Positions 47,861-60,425 of a stretch of DNA of 64,000 nucleotides are shown piece after piece. Position numbers and translations under genes: made by a program. The notes beneath the pieces are model-generated. The model searched no databases, was not told where the DNA came from, and worked only from the letters and a program-made list of their open reading frames with translations. The stretch lies in assembly GCA_014925825.1 (NCBI GenBank), contig JACGCK010000003.1:682001-746000 (forward strand), read 5' to 3'. The stretch's first letter is position 1; every line of letters begins with the position of its first letter. Source of the stretch: Pholiota molesta. Lineage: Eukaryota > Basidiomycota > Agaricomycetes > Agaricales > Strophariaceae.

Positions 47861-49862
47861 ATGAATTTTCTTCTTCCTCCACCCACAGGCATCAGCGCCT
47901 TCTTACGCCAAAATGTGTGTCGGTGGCCATGGCGCAGCGCGGCCCAGCAACAACGTGCGGGCGAGGCAGGTGCCAAGCGTATGAGCAGCACGTATGAAGC
48001 TTATGCGCAGGCGCTTGCACAGCGCAAATCCCCCGGTGCTCCTGAGCCGAAGCCGACAACGAACATCAGTGATGCTGCTACAACTGCGGCCTCAAAAAAC
48101 GCGCCGCTGGTCAAGGAGCGCGGGCAAAGTGTGCGGAAACCCCCGGTCTCGTCGCTGTCTTTTCCTGCGCTTGGGTTGGATATGCCCTTTGTTAAGGCGC
48201 TGCATGCGGCGTTCCCCTTTGTGCGGGCGCCCACGGAAATCCAGAGCCAACTTATTCCTGAGATACTGGCTGGCAAGGACATCCTCCTGCGCGACGTGAC
48301 TGGATCGGGAAAGTGCGTTGCTCCTTTCATTCTCTTTTTCCCTTTTCAATTTGCGAGGGGGATAAAACGCTAACGCTACTCTTATTTTTATTTTGACTTA
48401 CACTTACAGATCGTTCGGACTGATATTAGCCTTGCTCAGTAAACCACGGATGGTGATCCATGAAGAGGGTTCCAAACGCCGCGTGATCACCAGCTTGCTC
48501 ATTGTACCTCACAAGGACCTGGCGTTGCAGCTAATGCACTGGATCGAGCGCCTTACGCGCGCAATGAGCCCGGTCCCCGCGTTACCCTCGATCGCACAAG
48601 TGCTGGTACGTGGCGCGGGCAGGCCGCCGGTTGAGGAGGTAGTCGCGACACTGCGCGCGACACCGCCGCACATCCTCATCTGCACACCGCAGGCACTAAT
48701 GGAGGTGTACGCTGCGGATGCGAAAGCGCTGCAGCTGGAGACGCTAAGCACGGTGGTGGTGGATGAGGTGGATTACCTGGTGCAGACAGTCGCGCGCAAG
48801 GAGGAGGGCAAGTCGTTCAAAAGGGCATTCGAAAAGGCAGTGAGAAAGGTGGAGCGGCACCCGGGGCCGACGCGCGCCATTCTGGACGTGATATATAAAC
48901 GTAGGAAGGCGCTAGCGGAGAACCCATACGATCCGGAGCAAGATAGGGAGGAGCGGTATGAGAGTCTGGCGGAGTGGCGGAACGAGAAGGAGGCGGAGGA
49001 GCAAAACCCGCAGCTGGTGCTGTCGAGCGCGACACTGCGCGTGCACCTGAAGGACTATTTATTCCGGGAGAGTGGGTGGCTGAACCCGTATAACTTGGCG
49101 AAGATTGTTGGGGAAAGGGAGAGTCATAGGGCAGTAGAGGATCAGACGATTTTGCACTCGGTGGTCATCGCGTCAGACGCGGAGATCAAAAACGTTGAGG
49201 AAGCTCTTCCGGGGCCCAAGGAGGAAGCCGCGGAAGCGGCGGCAACGGAAGAGAGCACAGAAGAAGGCGAAGAAGCAGGAGAAGGCGCAAACGTGTATTG
49301 GAACGAAAGTAGGTTAAGTCACATATTGCCGGGGTGTGGCTAGCTGACAAGATGAACAGAATATGGACAGACGCCGTCGCCGTTCAACCCGAACATGCTG
49401 GAGGCGATCGCGACAGCGTTTGCGCTAGACGTGCCGTCGATCGCGCTGCTCGTAATCCCGTCGTCTGCGCCAGTGCAGCGGGCGGTGTACGAGCTGCGGG
49501 AGCTGGGGGTGAACGCGGAGATGCTGGATTTGGAAACGGCGAAGCGGGGGGGCGGATACCTGGTGTCGAGTGCGGCGGATGCGGTGCGCGCGAATCCGCG
49601 GCTGCTTGTTGCTACGCTGGCGACGACGCGTGGGCTGGACCTGCCCGCGCTGAGCCATGTGTTTGTGCTGGGTCTGGCAGAGGGCCCGGGGGTGAATGGA
49701 CGCAGCGTGGACGCGTATGTACACATTGCGGGGCGGGTGGGACGGTTTGGACGACGGGGGCGGGTGGTGAGCGTGGTGGAGAGCGCGGAGGAGGGGCAGA
49801 AGGTGCAGCGGATTCTGCGGACGATGGGGGCGGTACCTGTACGGTTTGAGCAGTTTGATTGA
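47861..49862 (+). CDS. MRH4: Mitochondrial DEAD-box RNA helicase Mrh4
   Basis: Three exons (47861-48312, 48410-49308, 49360-49862) encode an intact 617-aa protein. The Arg-rich, acid-free N-terminus (MNFLLPPPTGISAFLRQNVC, then RWPWRSAAQQQRAG) fits mitochondrial import. Helicase motifs: Q-motif region APTEIQSQLIPEILAGKD, motif I RDVTGSGKS, LIVPHKDLALQLM, ILICTPQAL, motif II DEVD (not DEAD), motif III SSATL, LVATLATTRGLDLPALSHV and HIAGRVGRFGRRG (motif VI). The variant motif II and large insertions between motifs are typical of Mrh4, which acts late in assembly of the mitochondrial large ribosomal subunit. The 3' half is markedly richer in GC than genes to the left. Confidence 0.88.
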
Positions 49863-49975
49863 CTAATCGAGAATTGGACCGATGCGGTTATTTTGCGTCA
49901 TGTTCCAGCCCATCCTATACTTAGCGGCTGACCTTGCCCGTCCTTTTCAGCCCGGCCTCTCTCACCTCGCCAGCC

Positions 49976-52846
49976 ATGGCACCCTCTCTCGCCCACCTCC
50001 TCTTCCTCCTCGCCCTTCTCCTCTCCGTCGCCGCCCAGTCCTCGTCCCCCTCGCCCTCCCCCCACCCTCTCTCTCACCACCGGCTCCGTCACCGTCACCA
50101 TCGCCACGTCGCGTCCAGGGCCCAGCCATCCAACATCGTCACCGTCCTCCCCGGCGTCGTCTCCAATGTCACCATCACCCACACCCCATCCTCCACCGCC
50201 ACCTCCACCTCCCCATCCTTATCATCTACCACCGCCACCGACCTCCCCAGCACCACCGACCCTGCAGCTGCAGCCGCATCCCACACCCCTGATCCAACAG
50301 TCTTGGTATGCCCCTCTCCCTCCTTCTCTCGCTCCTTCTCATTGTGCATAGGACACCAAAGTAGACCCAGCCTTTGGTGTTCTTGGCGTCATTCTCATCC
50401 TTACCGGCCTACCCTCCGCCTTCTGGGGCCACAAAAACAGATGGTATGTCAGCTCATCCGCTGCCTTCTCTTACGCTTACCCGTCCACCCAGGACTTCCT
50501 TCTTCCTTATCGGATTCTACACCCTCTCACTTGTATGCGTTGTGCTCATTTTCAAGTTCGGCGTCATCCCGGCCATCAATCCGCCTAGTCGCACACTGCG
50601 CGGCTTGTTTGTCCTCGCGTGCACCGTCGCAGGCATCGCAGGTGGCGGAGTCGCCATCTTCTTCTGGAAGGGCGCTCGCTATGGAATTGGAGCATGGGGT
50701 GGCTTTGCACTCGCGCTGTTTATTCAATGCTTCCACAACGGGGGCCTCATCAAAAGCATCGGCATCCGCTGGATTCTATATATTGGTACGATCACTTGGA
50801 CCCCTATGCATTGCTTCAGATCTGTAATTTTTTTCACACAGCATGTGGAGTAATCGGTTTCGCCCTATCTACCATACCCAAGGTTGCACACCTATCTTTC
50901 ATACTATTACGCTCTAACTCATCTTTTATATTGTGCCACACCCATCAGATTCACTACCATGTACTGCTTATTTCCACGGCTTTTGTTGGAGCTAGTTCCT
51001 TCATGCTAGGCATCGATTGCTTTACAACCGCTGGTCTCAAGGAGGTGTGTATTGATGCAAGATGTTTATCCATCATTCAGGCTTCTGACATTCTCCGCAG
51101 TTTTATATATGGAATCTGGGGTTCCGTGACCTATTCCCAAAGTTCACTAACAATGGTATTCAGTTTCCCGTATCACAGACTATGCAGATAGAACTCGGCC
51201 TCACCGGCGCCGTCGCTCTGATGGGCATAGCGGTTCAATTGCGCATCATAAAGGTTCTCCAAAGGAAGATGGACGAGATTGCCGAGGAGACGAAGAAACT
51301 GGATGAAGAAGCGGAACTTCATGCTGCTGATAGGCTCAATGGTGTCGATGCAGAGCGGGAAGAATGGGAGAAAGAGCACCCCACCCTCACTAAACATGGC
51401 CGCCAAGATAGCCAATTGTCGTCAATGCCCCTCATGAAAGACAGAGAAGGCTCCAGCTCCCCTATGGATGATCGCTCTTCATATCTAGGCCGCCAGCGTC
51501 ATACCTCGGGTCTGTCTGATTTCAAAGTTGCTCCCACCTCCGACGAAGAGATCAGGCGTGCATCACGATTCAACCAGTCCCCGGGTGTATTGCCGTCAAT
51601 GGATCTCGGCGTCGCTATAGAGGAGGACGTCCCATCGAGTTTTATTGCTGACGATGTTGCTCGTGGAGTAGAGGTATCGGCTGCTGAACTGGAGGATTTC
51701 AAGCGCAAGCAATCGCTCATGACCGAGATCCAGAACATTCGAAGGTCTATTGACATTCTCAAGTCGGAGACACCTGTTCCGCCCTCGTCCTCGGAACACT
51801 CTCTTCGTCCTTCATTTGCATCAAAGCGGACGCTAAGTATGGATGCTGGCAATGCCCTTCTGCCTGCGACCTCCCTGCATGCTCGACCACCGCGGGAGAT
51901 GGCCCCATCTCGTGCTCGTGTGCATTCTATGGAATTTTCCTCGCTGGCCCATACCACCGGCGCAGATGACCCCATATCAAGACCCACTAGCGTTCCATTA
52001 AGAGACGATTGGGATACTTACATTCAAGAACGTAAGTTGCTTCAGCCACCGGCCGGTGTCACACCGCCCATTGCCACCACCCCTCTAACAACGCATCGCC
52101 CTCCAATCCCACCGGCGGTCCAAGATGCTTTGCAGCGACGGAAGAAGAGGGAAAGTAACCTGAACATGGCGACGCACAGTACAGACTCTTCGGAGGACGT
52201 GCCTCTTGGGCGCGTCATTCACCAACAAAAGCTCCAGCCTGGCCCAGTCACAATCTTACCCCCACGACGTAACTCCTCGCATATTATAGCGCCGGTGCCA
52301 CAAGTCGCCCCTCCCCGAACGCGGACGTTTGAGGAGCTCACTGAACGGCATCGGGAGAAAATGAGGGACCTGCAGGCGCCGTTGACGCAGGCGGCAAAGG
52401 AGCATGCCGAACTCGAGGCCGCTCGACAGCGATGGGAACGGTCCAAGGCACTGGAGAGGGAAGCAGTGACGCGGAGACAGGCCGAGAAGGCTGCGGCGCT
52501 TGAGAAGAGAAAAAAATCAGGGCCGGCGGAGGGCGGCGACGCAGGGCGGCCAGGACGCTCGTCAATGAACGATGTCCGTGCGCAGCGTCACTCACGGTCG
52601 CTGAGCGCGGACAAACTTGGCGGCGGCTCTAGACGGCTATCAACGCTGAAAGTGGAAGACTGGCAGCGGATTCAGCAGGATGCCGAAATGGGCGTCAAAT
52701 CCGAGCAGCATGCAGGTGGTGGCGCGGGTGCGAGTTCGAAGCGCGATTCGCGGAACACGCGGTCGGCGGCGGAGGGAGTGCCGTTCCCCCATGAGCACGG
52801 GAAGGGAGGGCAGAGCCGGCGGAAAAGCCGGGATTTCCTGAGCTGA
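49976..52846 (+). CDS. TMEM198/TM7SF3-like (DUF4203) multi-pass membrane protein
   Basis: A signal-peptide-like start MAPSLAHLLFLLALLLSVAA (49976) is followed by a luminal Ser/Thr/Pro-rich stretch of about 90 residues. A membrane domain of about seven helices is split over several exons: FGVLGVILILTGLPSAFWG, FFLIGFYTLSLVCVVLIF, LFVLACTVAGIAGGGVAIFF, FALALFIQCFHNGGL, ACGVIGFALSTIPK, VLLISTAFVGASSFMLGIDC and IELGLTGAVALMGIAVQLRI. The last exon (from about 51180) adds a cytosolic tail of about 550 residues with a coiled coil near its start and long low-complexity segments ending KSRDFLS. Function is unknown in fungi; animal TMEM198 is linked to Wnt signalling, which fungi lack. Confidence 0.75.
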
Positions 52847-53107
52847 GGAGGGGTGGACATTGTAGGGCATTTGAACATTTTGGACGCTTGGACTTGTACA
52901 TATTTTAGGCTACAAATCGGATATGGAATATCACATCAGGTGACAGCTCTGTGACAGCGTGTGAAACTGTGACGGTCGTTGGAGGACAAAACTCTCACGA
53001 CGGGGGGAGTTTAAGAATTTCCCACCCACGTCTTACTCTCACGCCTGTAACTAAATGGCGCAGACGACGGGCATTCACGATCCTTTCTTTCTAACCACCA
53101 CCTACAC

Positions 53108-55462
53108 ATGGCCCCCGTGCCCCATCTCAGCCCCCACGACGACGCCCCATCCCCCGAAGATACCCCCAGCCAGGTCCGCCCCGTTTTTCTCCAAAATTTT
53201 ACATTTCAACAGCTGACGCTATCTCCTAGGCCGCTCCTGGGCAGTCTGAACAACCTAATCCGCCGGCAAACAACCCGCACACGCCTTCATCTTCGCACTC
53301 TTCGCCCAGCCTCCCGACGACTGATCCCAATGCCTCCATTCAGTCTATCCTGACCGCGACGAAGGACGCAGCGACGAATGGACAGCAGCAGCAGATGCAC
53401 CACCAGCACTCTGTGGTCTGGCCGCCTGCCAATCTGCCCCCTCCGGAGCACCCCATTGCAGTGGGCCCGTCGGGACCTATCGCACAGGTGAGCAGTTTAG
53501 TGCTTTTATCCCCAAGCAATGCTTAACGACTTCAATCACCTGCCACAGCCTTCGACTAGCAAGCGCAAGCTGGAAGACACCGAGTCAGAGGACCCCCACA
53601 GCAAGATTCGGCGCATTGTTCGCGACCATGTATCTCAGGACCCCACACGCGTAATGCCCATGACGACTGTCATTTGCCTGCACGCGGCGGTAGCGCAGAA
53701 ATCGTACGGAAGCGAAAAGCGCTTCCTCTGCCCCCCACCGGTCGTCCACATCGAGGGACCCGTGTGGCACATGCGCACCCAGCAGCTCGCGATGGCGGTC
53801 GTGTCGGAGAGCGGGGAACGATCCTTTGAGCAAAAGGCGCCATTGGACAACAACATGACCGCGAGCTTCAAGTTCCTGCACGTCACGGGCACCGCGAAGG
53901 CGAAGAGCTTCCAGCTCTCCCTAGATATCGCAGAACCACCACCGCCCTCGCTTACGCCTGAAGGCGGCGACCCACCCAGTGGTCGCGTTTGGGCTTCATT
54001 CGACTCTGCGCCTGTCACCATTATCTCCAAACCGTCTAAGAAGACTGCCAAGACGCGTAACATTTCGTCCTGTATCCTTGCTGGCGGACCGGTGTCTCTC
54101 TTCAACCGAATCAACTCCCAGACGGTGCGCACCAAGTATATGACCATCGATCACGCTCAGCTCTGCGCGAGCAACGTCGCCTGGTCCGCGTTCAACGTGA
54201 ATGTTGTTCGAAAGCCAGGGGTCCCCGGCGCCTCTTCAACAGTTGGTAGGTATCATGTGATGAGAAGCTGATTCCTTGGCTGATCACGTTTTCTAGTAAC
54301 AGGTCCCCAGCCAGTGACTTATGGCTGCGAGATCGTCCTGTCCGACACACACTCGGGGATCTCGACCTCACCGCTTATCATTCGCAAGGTCGATAAAGGC
54401 AAGGTTACGCACGATGAGGGCGGCCCGGTCAGTCAGATGCAGAAGATTGCGCTGCAGCGCGTCAACCCGGATGGGTCGCGGCATTATCTCTCTGCAGCTG
54501 GCCCCATACCAGGCACGCCAGGCGTCGTAGCGCCTCCTGCGCCAGGGATGTCTACTCAGGCTGGCACCCACCCTTTGCTTTTCCAATCTCCGCGTGTACG
54601 CGAAGAAATCAAGGAAGGCTTCCGCATTGTCTGTGATGAAGTTGACGACTATTTATGCTGGACGATTGTCGGTATTTGTGAGTTGCCCATTTGATTCTTG
54701 TATTGTGCACAGTATTGAATTTCCTCAGCAAAATTCCAGTATACTTTCTTTGACGCCTTTGGTCAGAACAATAATATACCCGAGCAGCCTATCACGCCCT
54801 TTCCCACGCTGTTTACCGCGCCAGTCTATCGCCCTACAAACAACACCGTTGAGCTCACAGTCTCCAACTTTTTCTATGAACACCCTACGACAAGACAACA
54901 AACTGCCCTTGATGTCTATCTCGGCAACCTAGGCCCACTCCATCTACGAGTCTATCAAGCAAATCCTCCGGGCCCAATGACTCCGATCAGCTCTTATATG
55001 CCTGGTGGGACAACAATGGATGGGCGCGACGCACCAGGGTCCCCCAACTCACCGTCACGATATATTCCATCGCCATTGCACACCATAGTCATCGTCGAGA
55101 TGCCTCCCCTAGCTGACGTTATTAAAGCGCTGGAGGATGATGCTCTTCCATCCAGCCCTGCAAACGGCAGCAAATCAGCCAACTCTGAATCATCATCTGG
55201 ACCCCCACCTCCTCCGCCGATGCCTTCCATAGCAGGTCGGAGTCTGCCGCTTCTTTTCATCCGTGCGTCAGATGGCGTGGGATATCATTCTGGTCGCACG
55301 ATAGCCTGTGAAAATGTCTTCCAGGCCATGGACCTGGGAAACATGGCGGGAAATCCAGCAAATGGGCCGGGCGCGGGCATTGACGCCAACTGGATAGCTG
55401 CTGCTCAGGCTGCAGCGGCCGCTGACGGTGGCATGCATGGATGGACGCTGAGGGTTATGTGA
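53108..55462 (+). CDS. Fungal CSL-family transcription factor (CBF1/Su(H)/LAG-1)
   Basis: After a Pro/Ser/Gln-rich N-terminus spread over three exons come the CSL domains. The Rel-like N-terminal domain contains CLHAAVAQKSYGSEKRFLCP with PPPVVHIEGPVW; this QKSYG.EKRF block contacts DNA. The beta-trefoil block includes FNRINSQTVRTKYMTIDH. The C-terminal Rel domain holds CWTIVGI|SKFQYTFFDAFG (across an intron) and LTVSNFFYEHPTTRQQTALD. Fungal CSL proteins bind GTG(G/A)GAA-type sites and control adhesion, cell-cycle and lipid genes in fission yeast (Cbf11/Cbf12), without any Notch pathway. Low-complexity insertions such as PPPPSLTPEGGDPP sit between strands. The start at 53108 is preferred; an ATG at 53055 is out of frame. 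Frames are intact. Confidence 0.93.
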
Positions 55463-55636
55463 TGAAGGGATCTTTCCTGTGTTTGTATCTTTCATTCCGG
55501 TGTTAATATGTATTTTGTGACTGTTGTCGTCGTTTTGCTTTGCAATGATCACCTCTTTTTTATTTGGACGCTTACTATATATACCGGATGCTCTTATTAA
55601 TAAAGTCAAATCCCTGAGACTCGGAAGGACTTTATC

Positions 55637-58636
<3,000 letters not shown>

Positions 58637-58983
58637 ATGAAAGCAGGAGTAGTAAGTATGGCGTGTGGATGACGACGTCGACTCGAGTGTTGTTCAATTA
58701 TTGATTAGATCAGACGCGCCCTGGTCATGCGTTCATCAACCGTTTTACCGACCCTCGTTCATCCTTTCAATTGAAAAAACCTATGCTTTCTCTTGCTGCC
58801 GATTAATGCGCAGGCCATCGATGAATCGTCGGCGTGATTGTGGTGTCTTGTGGTGTGCAATGGCGCCATTGACATGTTATCTTTCATCTCACCAAATCTC
58901 CCGCCAACAACATCTATTTGAGGCTCATAAACGATGGTCTGCAACAACTCTCTCTGCTTCAATCCTTCAATCTATACGGAACT
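58637..58983. other. Bidirectional intergenic promoter, RINT1 / carbonic anhydrase
   Basis: The shared 5' flank of two divergent genes. I see no clear TATA box or gene. Confidence 0.4.
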
Positions 58984-59338
58984 ATGTCTCACCACCAGAC
59001 GTTTGCATCTTTGAACGAGAACTATGTCGCCTCCTACGACAAAGGCCACCTCCCATTACCTCCGTCTAAGCGTCTGGCCGTTGGTAAGTATTGATCTCAT
59101 AACATGTTTATGCACCTGTTGAATAATCAAAATCACAATATATAGTGACATGCATGGATGCGCGTATTGAGTATTCGCCTTTCCTTCGGGGTATCACATT
59201 CGAGAACTCACCCAGCCTGCTAGTCCAGTTTCACAATTGGGCATCAACCTCGGAGAGGCCCATGTCATTCGTAATGCCGGTGGTCTGGCGTAAGCTATAA
59301 ACTAATATCCTTCATTTGAAGCGTAATTTATTCGCCCT

Positions 59339-59374
<36 letters not shown>

Positions 59375-59879
59375 CAAGGAGGCCTTAAGGAGTATCGTAA
59401 TTTCACAGCGCTTACTAGGCACACACGAAGTTGCTGTCTTCCACCACACGGACTGCGGAATGCTCACCTTCTCCAACGAAATAATTCGCGATAAAGTCAA
59501 ATCGGAGGAATATGGAAATGTTGAGGTTGCAAAGTTGGTTGATCAGATCGATTTTGGGCCGTTCCCAGACTTGGAACAAAGCGTCAAGGATGATGTGAAG
59601 TTCTTGAAGGGTAATCCACTTCTCTTGGATGGAACTGTGGTTACTGGGTGGACATATGATGTTAAGACGGGCAAGGTATTTCGCATATACCTCGAGTCGT
59701 TACATAGCTATTTTCTAATCGTTCTCCGAGGTCAACCAAATTGCCTAACTAGTATTTCGGCGCACAAGCCAGTATTGAATCCTGAATATACCCTTTCAAT
59801 TTGACATCGCTCAGAATTGCAGCGCGTTCAAGGACCTGTATCACTTTCTTCTTTATTAAGTGCTAAAAGCGCATTGTAA
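58984..59879 (+). CDS. Beta-class carbonic anhydrase-like protein
   Basis: Start MSHHQTFASLNENYVASYDK at 58984. Exons 58984-59093 and 59146-59170 give VTCMDARI, with the first zinc Cys and the Asp-Arg dyad. The next exon (from about 59216) gives QLGINLGEAHVIRNAGG. After an intron (59290-59374) whose 3' end is a 33-T run comes KEALRSIVISQRLLGTHEVA, VFHHTDCGMLTF (zinc His and Cys) and LDGTVVTGWTYDVKTGK. These are the ligands and order of the small beta-CA branch, hydrating CO2. The 59171-59215 intron does not keep the frame by one base; a 34-nt alternative does but is implausibly short. The last exon (from about 59823) and stop at 59879 are tentative. Confidence 0.8.
59340..59372 (+). repeat. 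Uninterrupted 33-T tract at a 3' splice site
   Basis: Thirty-three consecutive T bases are followed immediately by the AG acceptor at 59373-59374 of the carbonic anhydrase intron. It serves as the polypyrimidine tract. Confidence 0.9.
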
Positions 59880-60425
59880 CTAGTATCATTCATTGTATTT
59901 GGAGCTTGACGTTTACGACTACTTATGCTGAAATATAAATCACCATGTGTGATGTTAAATAAAGCAATGTCAAATGGCGATAAGTATCGTATTGAAGCGT
60001 GAGTAGTATGATTGAATCCGCAGCAAATCCAAGAGCCTGCAGTCAGATAGTAAGGAGTTATATGAAACGTAAAACATACCATGCACTTAAAGTTTGTATC
60101 CGGTGAACGATTTATCCTGAACAGCTCTTGATATTGCGCGTTGCCTACGCACGCAGTGCGTACTTGTGCGCGTAAGCACGCAGATGATAGATCAAGTTGT
60201 TTAGCTAAGTTTGGGCTTTAATTTGGACCGAAAATAGCTAACAAGACTTGTCTCTTCCGATCGTCATTGCTTTTCCATTCCTGGAGTCAGTAAAACAAGG
60301 AAGAAACTGACTCGAGCACCATCATAAAAAAAACCAATAACCAAAATTGAAAACAGCCTTTAGGATCTCATTCCGGCAGCACCAGGCCAGTTATTCAAAT
60401 CGGTTAATTTCGAAACGGTTATGTC
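59880..60425. other. Intergenic region with a short perfect hairpin
   Basis: The 3' flank of carbonic anhydrase and 5' flank of the TFIIIC gene. TACGCAC / GTGCGTA form a 7-bp stem with loop GCA (60146-60162), followed by further GTGC...GCAC repeats to 60182. No gene is seen. Confidence 0.45.
60146..60162. repeat. Perfect inverted repeat TACGCAC-GCA-GTGCGTA
   Basis: A seven-base stem and three-base loop are read directly. Two overlapping GTGC/GCAC pairs follow. It could be a binding site cluster, a terminator-like hairpin of the upstream transcript, or chance. Confidence 0.5.

Noticed and set aside
49334..49849. 171-codon + strand frame over MRH4 exon 3
   Set aside because: Gly/Ala/Arg/Cys-rich translation of a GC-rich region; the MRH4 frame carries the helicase motifs.
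51499..51987. 162-codon antisense frame in the TMEM198-like gene tail
   Set aside because: It lies in a GC-rich low-complexity region where stops are rare in all frames.
53108..55462. Part of a Notch-type signalling system
   Set aside because: Fungi have CSL proteins but no Notch receptor, and no such gene is nearby.
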